Notes under the pieces: generated by a model
Seen by the model: only the letters and a program-made list of their open reading frames with translations
Databases searched by the model: none
Told to the model about the DNA's origin: nothing
Program-made: the position numbers and the translations under genes
Source: JAZDLC01 sp043802345
GTDB taxonomy: Bacteria > Planctomycetota > B15-G4 > JADJEK01
Direction of reading: 5' to 3'
Assembly (NCBI GenBank): GCA_043802345.1
Contig: JAZDLC010000299.1
Coordinates: 1-25,649, forward strand
Length of the DNA stretch: 25,649 bases
Shown: one piece after another, positions 1 through 7,912 of the stretch
Layout: every line of letters begins with the position of its first letter
Position numbering within the stretch: the first letter of the stretch is position 1

Positions 1-2
1 GC

Positions 3-1103
3 ATGGCCGCCCGCGACGAGGGGAAGTCCGGAAATCTGCGAGACGCCAAGTTTCGGGAAGCGTTCCCGGAGGGCCTGATGATCGGTTCCACCAAGAAGGA
101 TGGGAAGGCGCACACGTTCATGACGGGCAAGGACCTGGCCCAGTTCCTGCCCAGCGAGGGGCCGTGCGGGGTCATGACGTCTTCCAACCTCAAGGGCGCC
201 AAGGAAGCCGGTGCGCTCGCCGGCCAGCTCGCGGCCGCCAAACTGAATGTGGCCTTCAATGACCTGGGGCTGTTCCCCGACAAGATGGTCAAGGGAAAGA
301 AGGGGATGCTCCTCTCCGAGATGCTCTTCCGTGACAAGGTCCACAAGAAGCTGATCGGTGTCAGCGTCTCCCGGGTGATCAAGCTCACCGACCGGGCGCT
401 CTCCGGCAGCCTGGGCGCGCCGAAGAACGAGAACCAAGCACTGGTCGACGTGGATCAGGACGGAACCCCTGACGTCTCCCTGGAAGACCTCCGGCAGGCC
501 CTGCACACTCTCAATTTCAACTTCCGCGCGGACTCGAACATCGTCGGCTGCCTGAAGCGCCCGGACGACACTGACAGCGACGGCCCCGTGGCCGAGGTTC
601 CGGGACCGAAGAAGCCGGGAATCCCCGGCGTCAAGAAGCCCGGCGCGCCTGTCGTCAAGGACCCGGGGACCCCCGAGGTCCAGAAGCCCGGCACGCCCGT
701 CCTCAAGGACCCGGGAACCCCCGGCGCCAAGAAGGTCGAGAGCGGCGGCTTGGCCACCGGAACCATCAAGGGGGTCGACCAGAAGTCGGTGGAAGAGAAG
801 GCCAGGATCCGGGCCGAGAAGGGCAAGGCGCTGGAGAAGGCCCGCGCTGACTTTGACGCCGCCCTGGTGAAGGCCACAGAGGAAGCGAAGGCCAAGGGCC
901 TCTCCGACATTCCCGCGGAAACCCGCACGAAGATGAATGACGACTACCGGAAGCTGCTCGAGGAGATCAACCTCGAGTACCAGGCCGGAGAGGTCGAGAA
1001 GCCCGAGGGCGCGGAAAAGCCCAAGGAGGGCGAGCAGCCGAAGAAGATCGTGAAGCCGGACTCCACCACCACCAGCAAGCCGCTGGAGAAGAAGGGCGGC
1101 TAG
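3..1103 (+). CDS. Secreted-type hypothetical protein with PGxP repeats, 5' partial
   Basis: The open frame enters from the left edge, and the ATG at position 3 is probably internal because no signal peptide or ribosome site is visible. Residues 1-180 (numbered from that ATG) resemble, from memory, a domain of secreted environmental proteins with the pattern LRDxxFxxxFPxGLxIG, then GxLAGQLxAxxLNVxF; this was not searched. A dockerin-like or EF-hand-like calcium loop, DVDQDGTPDVSLEDL, lies at 149-163. Five octads of the type K(K/D)PGxPxV follow at 203-242, then a charged, probably helical or coiled segment at about 260-335 and a Lys/Pro/Glu-rich tail. I infer an extracellular or surface protein with a stalk-like linker. 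The function is unknown. It ends 167 bp before the radical SAM gene. Confidence 0.65.
   Translation: MAARDEGKSGNLRDAKFREAFPEGLMIGSTKKDGKAHTFMTGKDLAQFLPSEGPCGVMTSSNLKGAKEAGALAGQLAAAKLNVAFNDLGLFPDKMVKGKKGMLLSEMLFRDKVHKKLIGVSVSRVIKLTDRALSGSLGAPKNENQALVDVDQDGTPDVSLEDLRQALHTLNFNFRADSNIVGCLKRPDDTDSDGPVAEVPGPKKPGIPGVKKPGAPVVKDPGTPEVQKPGTPVLKDPGTPGAKKVESGGLATGTIKGVDQKSVEEKARIRAEKGKALEKARADFDAALVKATEEAKAKGLSDIPAETRTKMNDDYRKLLEEINLEYQAGEVEKPEGAEKPKEGEQPKKIVKPDSTTTSKPLEKKGG
609..728 (+). repeat. Five tandem 24-bp repeats encoding PGxP octads
   Basis: Five in-frame 24-bp units encode KKPGIPGV, KKPGAPVV, KDPGTPEV, QKPGTPVL and KDPGTPGA. The units are diverged in DNA but keep the P-G-x-P core, which suggests selection on the protein as an extended linker. 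Confidence 0.8.
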
Positions 1104-1270
1104 CCTGTTGAAGAAACGGGCGTTCGCTGCGTGTCCTTCGTGGTGTGTACCGCGTACTTCCCGGCGCTGATGACAGGCGCGGAAACCGCCGCCCTCTTGA
1201 ATTCCCTGTGGACTCGCTGCGGAACTTGGCCCAAGCTATCCCCCTCGCGTAGCCTGCTTGGGAGACGAGG

Positions 1271-2527
1271 ATGAGCAAGCTGGCTCTGTTCAGGTTCCTG
1301 GCACGGCCGGGTGAAATCGTGCGCGGCGTTCGCCGGCTCGGTGGCCGGGGAGCCATGCTGCACGGCCTCCGCCGGGCCGGGGCCTCCATGGAATGGGCCG
1401 TGCTCGGGCCAGCCCAGCTTCGGATCAACCCGATGGGGACGGTCTGCAACCACACCTGCTCCATGTGCTGGCTGGCGCAGCTCACGCCGGAGGAGAAGCA
1501 GGAGCAGCAGCAGATCGACCGCGAGCAGGGGATGTCGCTGGAGCAGTATCTGGCCCTGCTCGATGGCATGCCTCCGGGGCTGACCGAGGTAAATGTCGTT
1601 GGCGGCGGAGAACCGCTGGTCCACCCTGACTGCATCGAGATCATGGCCGAGATCAAGCGTCGCAGGTTGAGCGGCTACCTGATGACCAACGGCAGCCTGA
1701 TGAAGGAGTCGGTCGCGCGCGCGATGGTCGACATGTCGTGGGACCTGACCCGGATCTCGACCCACGCGGGAGATCGCGACACCTACCGGTTGATTCACGG
1801 CGTCGACCACTTCGAGCGAGTGCGGAACAACCTGCTCGCCTTCGACCGGATCCGCCGGGAGAAGGGCCGGGGAGTTCGCTGCAAGATCCACACCCATTAC
1901 GTCCTGCAGCGGGAAAACATCGACACCATACCGGCGATGTTCCGGTTCGCGGAGGAGATCAGCGCCGACCACATCGTGTTCGAGATCGTCTTCCCCTTCT
2001 CGGCAGCCGTGCTGCTGTCACCTGCGGAGCTGAAGAGGGGGATCGCGCTGCTCAGGGAGTCCGCCGAAGGGGCACGGGTTTCCTCGAATGCGGTGGAGAT
2101 CGTCCATCTCATGGAACGGGAACTGCGCGAGAGCGCACCTTCCGCGCCGCCCGAGGTGGCCGCTCCCGCGCCGCCAGAGGCAGTCGCTTCGGCGCCGCAG
2201 AAGGAGGCTCCTTGCAAGTCCCCCGCCGCCGCTTCCCTTGGCAACAACGGCTCTGCCCGGGCGATGCCACCACCGGCCATCCCGGCGTTCTACCGGCCGG
2301 CCAATCGCTGTTCGGTCGGGTTCGACTCCTCCTTCATCACTGCGCTCGGCGACGTCCTCCCCTGCTGTTTTGCCGATGAAGTCATGGGGAATGTCAAGGA
2401 GCAGAGCTTCCGTGAAATCTGGCATGGACCGAAGTACACCGCCTTCCGGAAGCGGTTGATCAACGGCCGCTTCACCGGCTACTGCTCCAGGTTCCGCTGC
2501 AAGCTGACGTCGTTTCTGCACGACTAA
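1271..2527 (+). CDS. Radical SAM / SPASM-type enzyme
   Basis: This is a 418-residue radical SAM protein. The cluster motif CNHTCSMC (C59, C63, C66; CX3CX2C) binds the SAM-coordinating 4Fe-4S cluster, and VVGGGEP is the usual GGE strand. The C-terminus has a SPASM/twitch-like set of cysteines (C347, C365, C366, C405, C410) with the typical phrase NVKEQSFREIW, so an auxiliary iron-sulfur cluster is likely. Between the barrel and the C-terminal region lies an Ala/Pro-rich insert (about 280-340) that looks like a flexible linker. A GAGACGAGG stretch just upstream serves the ATG. Family members modify peptides, mature enzymes or act on small molecules. No precursor peptide is visible nearby, so the substrate is unknown. 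It stands alone between the repeat protein and the flagellar operon. Confidence 0.85.
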   Translation: MSKLALFRFLARPGEIVRGVRRLGGRGAMLHGLRRAGASMEWAVLGPAQLRINPMGTVCNHTCSMCWLAQLTPEEKQEQQQIDREQGMSLEQYLALLDGMPPGLTEVNVVGGGEPLVHPDCIEIMAEIKRRRLSGYLMTNGSLMKESVARAMVDMSWDLTRISTHAGDRDTYRLIHGVDHFERVRNNLLAFDRIRREKGRGVRCKIHTHYVLQRENIDTIPAMFRFAEEISADHIVFEIVFPFSAAVLLSPAELKRGIALLRESAEGARVSSNAVEIVHLMERELRESAPSAPPEVAAPAPPEAVASAPQKEAPCKSPAAASLGNNGSARAMPPPAIPAFYRPANRCSVGFDSSFITALGDVLPCCFADEVMGNVKEQSFREIWHGPKYTAFRKRLINGRFTGYCSRFRCKLTSFLHD

Positions 2528-2585
2528 GGGATCGGGACCTTGATCCCGACCGGAAAACATTTCCGCTTCTCCGGGAGGAACAAGG

Positions 2586-2607
2586 GAAGGTCGTTCCTTC
2601 GCCTTTT
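2586..2607 (+). terminator. Possible weak intrinsic terminator after the radical SAM gene
   Basis: A 5-bp hairpin (GAAGG, loop TCGTT, CCTTC) is followed by GCCTTTT. A second small hairpin (TCGGGA / TCCCGA, 2532-2549) sits just after the stop codon. Both are short and the T-run is poor, so this is a weak call. Confidence 0.25.
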
Positions 2608-2715
2608 GACCGACCGCCGATCCGGGTCGTCCACTGCACCGCAGAAACAATCTTAACATACTTTCCATAAGCAACTTCCGACAGCTCTCCTGACGCCGCT
2701 CCAGCCCCCGACCCA

Positions 2716-2732
2716 TTGGCACCCGCTTCGCT
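2716..2732 (+). promoter_or_regulatory. Sigma-54-like promoter (-24/-12) of the flagellar operon
   Basis: TTGGCACCCGCTTCGCT matches the sigma-54 pattern TTGGCACG-N4-TTGCW, with GG and GC exactly 10 nt apart (2718-2719 and 2730-2731). Mismatches are one base in the -12 TTGC and the base after GGCAC. Initiation would fall near 2743, about 22 nt before flgF. Rod and hook genes are often sigma-54 dependent in other bacteria, which supports the placement. Confidence 0.5.
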
Positions 2733-2764
2733 CAAGAAGACCGGACCACATTCTGGAGCGACTC

Positions 2765-3475
2765 ATGAACGGCGGATCCCTACACGCAGCAGCGGCGATG
2801 GACGTGCTCGGGCGGGTGCAGGACACCCGGGCCCAGAACATCGCCAACGCCAACACGGTCGGATACAGGAAGCGGGTCAGCACCGTCGAGACCTTCGCCT
2901 CCTCGCTGCGCAAGGCGGCGGGTATGACCCTCCCGGGTCTGCGCAACAGCATCGACTTCTCCCCTGGGAACTTCAACCAGACCGACAATCCACTCGACCT
3001 GGTCATCCACGGGAAGGCGTTCTTCGCAGTGGAGACCGAGCAGGGCGTGAGGTTCACCCGCAACGGCAACTTCACCCTGAACGAGCAGGGGCTGCTGGTC
3101 GCGGCGGACGGATCTCGTGTCGCCGGAGAGGGCGGGCCGATTCAGGCCGATCCCGCCCGGGGACCGGTGCAGATCGATTCCCGCGGCAAGGCGACCCAGG
3201 AGAATGAGCCGATCGGCGCCCTGAAGCTGGTCGAGTTCAAGAACGAACACCGCCTGATTCCGGAAGACAGCGGGCGCTTCAAGGAGGGCCCGGATGCCGA
3301 ACCCTTCGACTCGCTCGAGTCGTCCGTGAAGCAGGGGTACCTGGAGCTTTCCAACGTCAATGGCATTGACGAGATGGTCCAGATGATCAGCGGTCTGCGC
3401 GCCTTCCAGGCAGCCCAGAAGGCGCTGCAGGGAATCGACAGAACCCGCACCCTCGGCATCGGCGTGAGAGGATAG
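2765..3475 (+). CDS. flgF: Flagellar proximal rod protein FlgF
   Basis: A 236-residue protein of the flagellar rod/hook family. The N-terminal motif AQNIANANTVGYRK is the family signature, and the C-terminal helix (SNVNGIDEMVQMISGLRAFQAAQKAL) is the matching half of the D0 coiled coil. The core contains DLVIHGKAFFAVETEQGVRFTRNGN-type sequence (in part), as in FlgF/FlgG. It is called FlgF rather than FlgG because it is the shorter protein and lies directly upstream of a clear FlgG. It would form part of the rod crossing the periplasm. GGAG at 2755-2758 supports the ATG. It is the first gene of the operon, about 20 nt downstream of the predicted sigma-54 start site. Confidence 0.9.
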   Translation: MNGGSLHAAAAMDVLGRVQDTRAQNIANANTVGYRKRVSTVETFASSLRKAAGMTLPGLRNSIDFSPGNFNQTDNPLDLVIHGKAFFAVETEQGVRFTRNGNFTLNEQGLLVAADGSRVAGEGGPIQADPARGPVQIDSRGKATQENEPIGALKLVEFKNEHRLIPEDSGRFKEGPDAEPFDSLESSVKQGYLELSNVNGIDEMVQMISGLRAFQAAQKALQGIDRTRTLGIGVRG

Positions 3476-3488
3476 GAGGACACCGACC

Positions 3489-4277
3489 ATGATGAAGGCA
3501 TTGTTCACCGCGGCCACGGGGATGAAGGGCCAGCAGATGTCGGTCGATGTGATCTCCAACAACATCGCCAACGTCAACACCAACGGCTTCAAGCGCAGCC
3601 GGATCAACTTCCAGGATCTCCTCTACGTGACCCTCAGGAAGGCGGGCGATGCATCTCAGGGGATCCAGTCCCCCACCGGCTTCGAAATCGGCAGCGGCGT
3701 GCGGGCGGTCTCCACTACTCGCACCTTCAGCCAGGGAGTGATGGAGGGAACCCAGCGCCCGCTCGACATCGCCATTTCGGGCCGTGGCTTCTTCCAGGTC
3801 ACCATGCCGGACGGCACCACCGGCTACACGCGGGACGGTGCCCTGCATCTTGACGCCAATCTCACCCTGACCACATCCGAGGGGTACATCCTGGAGCCCC
3901 AGATCACCTTCCCCACCAACGTCGACTCGATCAGCTTCGGGGCGGACGGGACGATCTCGGCGACCACTACCGACAGCCCGGAAACCCCCACCCAGCTCGG
4001 GCAGCTCCAGCTCGCGACCTTCCCGAACGAAGCCGGCCTGGATCCGCTGGGCGGGAACTTGTTTCGCCCGGGCGCCGCCTCCGGCACTGCCACTGTCGTC
4101 ACTCCCGGTCAGAGCGGCGCCGGCACGATCATCCAGGGGTACATCGAGAAGTCGAACGTCGACGTGGTCTCAGAACTGGTGAACCTGATCGTCGCCCAGC
4201 GGGCGTACGAGGTCAACTCGCGGGCCATCCGGACTGGCGACGAGATGCTCAGCCAGGTCAACGGACTGGTCCGGTAG
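3489..4277 (+). CDS. flgG: Flagellar distal rod protein FlgG
   Basis: A 262-residue protein, the usual FlgG length. The N-terminus MMKALFTAATGMKGQQ, the motif ISNNIANVNTNGFKR and the C-terminus NVDVVSELVNLIVAQRAYE are diagnostic of FlgG. The central part has RPLDIAISGRGFFQV and GYTRDGALHLD. The protein forms the distal rod joining the basal body to the hook. AGGAGGA (3474-3480) lies 8 nt before the first ATG; the second ATG at 3492 is an equally possible start. It follows flgF by 13 nt and precedes flgA by 11 nt. Confidence 0.95.
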   Translation: MMKALFTAATGMKGQQMSVDVISNNIANVNTNGFKRSRINFQDLLYVTLRKAGDASQGIQSPTGFEIGSGVRAVSTTRTFSQGVMEGTQRPLDIAISGRGFFQVTMPDGTTGYTRDGALHLDANLTLTTSEGYILEPQITFPTNVDSISFGADGTISATTTDSPETPTQLGQLQLATFPNEAGLDPLGGNLFRPGAASGTATVVTPGQSGAGTIIQGYIEKSNVDVVSELVNLIVAQRAYEVNSRAIRTGDEMLSQVNGLVR

Positions 4278-4288
4278 GTGAGGCCATC

Positions 4289-5233
4289 ATGAGTTTCCTG
4301 TATGCGTTGATCCTCGCCCTCCCCGCTGCCGGTCCCGACTCGACAGCGCCCGCGCCCATCCCCACCTTGCGCCAGGAAGCCTGGACTCCCGGGACCAGGA
4401 TCCGGCTGAAGGATCTGCTGGATCCCGCGGACCACTCGCTGCTCGCTCCCGAACTGCTGGAGGTCGACCTCGGCCGCTCCCCCTCTCCCGGCTTCGGCCG
4501 GCTGCTCACCCGGGAGGCGATTCTGGCGGCGCTCCCCGAACCGCGTCCACCGCTGGCGGGACCCGACGAGGTCACGGTTCGCACCACGGTGACCAGCGTC
4601 AGCGTGGAGGATGTCCTGAACCGGGCTCGCGACTTCCTGGCGGAAAACGCGTCGCTTCCGGCCGATTCGGAGGTGGAACTCACCCGGGCTCCGTTCGAGG
4701 CGAAGGTCCCGGAGGGCAGGGAATCGCTGGAACTCTTCCCCCGCTTTCGCGGCAAGGAAATCAGCCGCGGGCCGGTCACGGTTCTGACCGAGGTCAGGGT
4801 GGACGGCAAGCTGCAGATCGTGATTCCGACCACGTTCATGGTCCGGACCTTTCAGAACCTCCCGGTGCTGGCCCAGAATCTGACGCGGGGAGGAGCGCTT
4901 CAACCCGATCTGATCCGGACCGTTCGCTCCGAGACGACCCATGAATCCGCGCCCTCGTTCACCGGTCTGCAGGCCCTGTTCAACCAGGAGGCCCGCCGGG
5001 ATCTGAAGGCCGGCACGCCGATCACGGCGCGCGACTTCAAGCCGACTGTGCTCATTCAGCGCAACTCCGCCGTGACGCTCGTCTACGAGCGCGGCGCCCT
5101 GCGCGCCGAAACGTACGGCATCGCCAGGGACAGCGGTACTTACGGCAGCTCGATCCGGATCGAGAACCTGGTCACCAAGAAGACCGTGGTGGGCCGCGTC
5201 GTCGGCCCTGGCCTGGTCCAGATGAACCCTTGA
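4289..5233 (+). CDS. flgA: Flagellar P-ring assembly chaperone FlgA
   Basis: A 314-residue protein with the FlgA layout: a weakly conserved N-terminal half and a C-terminal SAF/ChapFlgA region. In that region QNLPVLAQNLTRGGALQPDLIR, here only partly typical, leads into AGTPITARDFKPTVLIQRNS and then GSSIRIENLVTKKTVVGRVV, the classic FlgA ending. It is a periplasmic chaperone for FlgI polymerisation into the P ring. The N-terminus (MSFLYALILALPAAG) is hydrophobic but lacks a charged n-region, so the signal peptide is weak or the start slightly misplaced. AGGTGAGG precedes the ATG. It is longer than many FlgA proteins (about 220 residues). Confidence 0.9.
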   Translation: MSFLYALILALPAAGPDSTAPAPIPTLRQEAWTPGTRIRLKDLLDPADHSLLAPELLEVDLGRSPSPGFGRLLTREAILAALPEPRPPLAGPDEVTVRTTVTSVSVEDVLNRARDFLAENASLPADSEVELTRAPFEAKVPEGRESLELFPRFRGKEISRGPVTVLTEVRVDGKLQIVIPTTFMVRTFQNLPVLAQNLTRGGALQPDLIRTVRSETTHESAPSFTGLQALFNQEARRDLKAGTPITARDFKPTVLIQRNSAVTLVYERGALRAETYGIARDSGTYGSSIRIENLVTKKTVVGRVVGPGLVQMNP

Positions 5234-5254
5234 CCCCCCCCATCGGATGGAACC

Positions 5255-5863
5255 ATGAGACGCATCCCGTTCACCCTCCTCTTGCTGGCCGCCCTGCCCA
5301 TGCTGGCGCCGGCTGCCCTCTCCCAGTCCCTGTGGCAGAAGGGCCGGCGAAACCATGTGGCCCTGCTGGCGGACAACCGCGCCCATCGGATCGGCGACGT
5401 CATCACGATCGTGGTCGATGAGCAGCAGAAGGTGTCGAACAAGGAAAACGTGAAGCTGGAGAAATCGTCCCAGGCCAAGGCCGAGATTCCGACGTTCACG
5501 CCGGACCAGGAGCTGGCGGACAAGTTCTTCCCGATCGAGTGGAACTACGACCGGGAGTTCGAGGGGAAGGGGAACTTCGACAAGCAGGGTGACTTCGCCA
5601 CTCGGATCACGGCCACGGTCATCGACGTCCAGCCGAACGGCAACCTGATCGTGGAGGGGAAGCGGAAGGTGGTGATCGACAAGGAGGAAAAATGGATGAC
5701 GATCACCGGCACGGTGCGCTCCTTCGACGTGGAGACGAACAACACGGTCAGCTCCACCCTGGTGGCCAACGCGAGGGTCACCTACGAGTCGTGCGGTCCG
5801 CTGGCCCGGACCACGAAACCGGGATGGTTCGAGGTGGCCCTCGACTTCTTCTGGCCGTTCTGA
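5255..5863 (+). CDS. flgH: Flagellar L-ring protein FlgH
   Basis: A 202-residue FlgH. The signature stretch HRIGDVITIVVDEQQKVSNK near the N-terminus and the C-terminal part (ATVIDVQPNGNLIVEGKRKV, then a VRSFDVETNNTVSSTLVANA-type segment) are typical. The protein forms the L ring in the outer membrane. The signal peptide (MRRIPFTLLLLAALPMLAPAALSQ) has no lipobox cysteine; the only cysteine lies far downstream in TYESCGPL. Most characterised FlgH proteins are lipoproteins, so anchoring may differ here. It sits 21 nt after flgA and 19 nt before flgI. Confidence 0.93.
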   Translation: MRRIPFTLLLLAALPMLAPAALSQSLWQKGRRNHVALLADNRAHRIGDVITIVVDEQQKVSNKENVKLEKSSQAKAEIPTFTPDQELADKFFPIEWNYDREFEGKGNFDKQGDFATRITATVIDVQPNGNLIVEGKRKVVIDKEEKWMTITGTVRSFDVETNNTVSSTLVANARVTYESCGPLARTTKPGWFEVALDFFWPF

Positions 5864-5882
5864 CGCAACTGGAGCGCTTCGA

Positions 5883-7001
5883 ATGATCATCTCCGGCTTG
5901 ATTTGCTCGCTGCTCCTCCAGGCCCCGGCCGTGGAGGACGAGAAGTCCGATGATTTCTCCTACAGCCAGGTGCGCGTCGGTGACGTGGCCCAGGTCAAGG
6001 GAATGCGGACCAACGCTCTCTGGGGCACCGGCCTGATCGTCGGCCTGAACGGGACCGGCGACACGGCCAAGGCGACCCGCCAGGCCCTGGCCAACCTCCT
6101 GGAGAAGTACAACCTCAACATCGCCGTCGGCGACCTGCAGGACGGCAACGCCGCGCTGGTCAGCGTCACCAGTACCCTGCCCCCCTTCGGGCGCGAGGGA
6201 GACCGGGTCGACGTCGTGGTCTCCGCCACGGGAGGGGCCAAGTCGCTGTTCGGCGGCACCCTGCTGTTCACTCCCCTCTCCGCGGTGGATGGAGTCGTCT
6301 ACGCGGTTGCCCAGGGGCCGGTCACGGTGGGCGGATTCGCTGCCTCCGGCACGGCCTCCAGCGTGAGCCAGAACCACCCGACGGTCGGTGTCATCACCGC
6401 GGGAGCCAGCCTGGAAGAGGACGTCCCGTCCCGCTTCGTTTCCGACGACCGAATCGTCGAGTTCCGGCTCGATCGACCGGACTTCGAATCGGCCCGGCGC
6501 ATCGCCGAGGCGCTGAACGCGTACCAGTCGGACATCGCCAGGACCCTCAACCCGTCCATGGTGCAGGTGAGCATCCCGGACAACGTGGGCCGGGATCGCT
6601 GGGTCGGGTATGTCGCCGACCTGTCGGAACTCCGGTTCTATCCCCACCAGAAAGCCCTGGTGATCGTCAACGAGAAGACCGGCACGATCGTGGCCGGCCA
6701 GGAGGTTCGCATCTCCAGGGTCGCCATCGTCCATGGCAACCTGACCGTGACGGTCGCCGAGTCGCCCCAGGTATCCCAGCCTCTTCCCGAATCGTATGGC
6801 GTCACCACGATAGTCCCCAGGACCGACCTGAACACCAGCGTCGAATCCGGCAACGAGGTCTTGATCCTGCCCACGACCGCGAGCATCGCCGAACTGGCAT
6901 CCGCCCTGAACGCACTGGGAGCGACGCCGAGGGATCTGATCTCCATCTTGCAGATGCTGAAGGAATCCGGTTCGTTGCACGCGGAGTTGGAGGTTCACTG
7001 A
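5883..7001 (+). CDS. flgI: Flagellar P-ring protein FlgI
   Basis: A 372-residue FlgI of normal length. Diagnostic stretches are NALWGTGLIVGLNGTGD, ATGGAKSLFGGTLLFTPL, YAVAQGPVTVGGF and the C-terminal MLKESGSLHAELEVH. It polymerises around the rod in the periplasm as the P ring, with FlgA as chaperone, and the two genes are neighbours. A short hydrophobic N-terminus (MIISGLICSLLLQAPA) is a plausible signal peptide. Its TGA stop overlaps the ATG of flgJ by one base (TGATG), which implies coupled translation. Confidence 0.95.
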   Translation: MIISGLICSLLLQAPAVEDEKSDDFSYSQVRVGDVAQVKGMRTNALWGTGLIVGLNGTGDTAKATRQALANLLEKYNLNIAVGDLQDGNAALVSVTSTLPPFGREGDRVDVVVSATGGAKSLFGGTLLFTPLSAVDGVVYAVAQGPVTVGGFAASGTASSVSQNHPTVGVITAGASLEEDVPSRFVSDDRIVEFRLDRPDFESARRIAEALNAYQSDIARTLNPSMVQVSIPDNVGRDRWVGYVADLSELRFYPHQKALVIVNEKTGTIVAGQEVRISRVAIVHGNLTVTVAESPQVSQPLPESYGVTTIVPRTDLNTSVESGNEVLILPTTASIAELASALNALGATPRDLISILQMLKESGSLHAELEVH

Positions 7002-7405
7002 TGTCCAGGATCGAGCCCACGCATCTCCTGTCCCTCCACCAGCCGGCGCCTCTCCAGCCACTGAACAAGCAATCGTCTCTGCTCCCCCTGGACAGCCGAA
7101 TCGGCAAGACACCGGCTCAACCCAAGGGGCCGGCCGCCGAAGAAGAAGAGGCCGGACGAGACGTCGCGGTCCAGTTCGCCTCGCTCCTGATCTCGATGGT
7201 TGTCAAGCAGATGTGGATGACGACCTCCATCGATGGCGCTGCCGGCGAAGGCCCGTTCGGAAGCGGGCCGGGTGCCGACATCTATCAGGGTCTGGCCGAG
7301 GGCGCGTTCGCCGAGGCTCTCGCCCGCAACGGCATGGAGACCCTGACGGGTGAAGTGATGAAACACATCCGCAAGGGCGTCCCGAAACCGGAGAACGGAT
7401 CGTGA
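7001..7405 (+). CDS. flgJ: FlgJ-like rod-binding protein, no muramidase domain
   Basis: A 134-residue protein equivalent to the N-terminal rod-binding domain of FlgJ: AVQFASLLISMVVKQMWMT followed by GAGADIYQG-like sequence (GPGADIYQGLAEGAFAEALA) and a C-terminal amphipathic helix. It caps the growing rod during assembly. The C-terminal peptidoglycan hydrolase domain of enterobacterial FlgJ is absent, as in many other phyla, so a separate lytic enzyme must open the cell wall. Start and stop overlap flgI (1 nt) and flgN (GTGA, 4 nt). Confidence 0.85.
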   Translation: MSRIEPTHLLSLHQPAPLQPLNKQSSLLPLDSRIGKTPAQPKGPAAEEEEAGRDVAVQFASLLISMVVKQMWMTTSIDGAAGEGPFGSGPGADIYQGLAEGAFAEALARNGMETLTGEVMKHIRKGVPKPENGS

Positions 7406-7890
7406 ACAAGCTGCGCGAAAAGGTCGCCCACCTCCGAGAGAACCTGGAAGCCGCCATCATGGTGGAGCAGGAGCTGGCCGAGAGGCTCCGTGGACAGGAG
7501 AAGGCCATGCTGGAGGGGGTGGCCGACCAGATCCACGCCGCCAACAGCGCCCTGGATCGCGTCTACGACGAACTGCGCCAGGTGGCGGAAACCTGCCGCC
7601 GCGCCGTGGCGGACCTGCACGTCGACCTGGACCTGACCATGGGAGTCTCTCTCGGGAAGGTCATCGCCAGCCTGCCGCAGAACCTCGTGCCCGAGTTGGA
7701 GGGATCTAGCCGCAGACTGCGCCAGGCTCGTGTGACGGCCCGCTCCCAATCCTCCCGGAATGTCACCATCGCAAGAACCTCGCTGGATGCCATCGCCAGC
7801 ATTCGAGGGATCTTCGGCGCTGCCCACGCTGACCAGGGCGGAACACACAACAGCAGTCCGTCCCTGTCCAGACTGGACGCTCAGGCCTGA
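7402..7890 (+). CDS. flgN: FlgN-family flagellar export chaperone
   Basis: A 162-residue, largely helical protein, from a GTG start that overlaps the flgJ stop. Heptad-rich sequence at residues 1-80 (LREKVAHLRENLEAAIMVEQ, then LRGQEKAMLEGVADQI) fits FlgN, the chaperone that holds the hook-junction proteins FlgK and FlgL in the cytoplasm before export. Its position immediately before flgK and flgL is the standard one and is the main support, because FlgN sequences diverge strongly. The last 40 residues are low in conservation and Ser/Arg-rich. The stop codon lies inside a perfect 16-nt palindrome. Confidence 0.75.
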   Translation: MNKLREKVAHLRENLEAAIMVEQELAERLRGQEKAMLEGVADQIHAANSALDRVYDELRQVAETCRRAVADLHVDLDLTMGVSLGKVIASLPQNLVPELEGSSRRLRQARVTARSQSSRNVTIARTSLDAIASIRGIFGAAHADQGGTHNSSPSLSRLDAQA

Positions 7891-7893
7891 GCG
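7866..7893. promoter_or_regulatory. Two abutting palindromes at the flgN-flgK junction
   Basis: GTCCAG-A-CTGGAC (7866-7878) is followed at once, sharing one base, by the perfect 16-nt palindrome CGCTCAGGCCTGAGCG (7878-7893). The second covers the flgN stop and ends 8 nt before the GAGGAG ribosome site of flgK. As RNA it can fold into a 6-bp hairpin with a GGCC loop; as DNA it could be an operator. The role is unknown. Confidence 0.4.
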
Positions 7894-7912
7894 GAATCGA
7901 GAGGAGCACGCA

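Noticed and set aside
7760..7912. N-terminal extension of FlgK to an ATG at 7760.
   Set aside because: The extension overlaps flgN and is not FlgK-like; the ATG at 7913 has a GAGGAG site and begins the conserved D0 helix.
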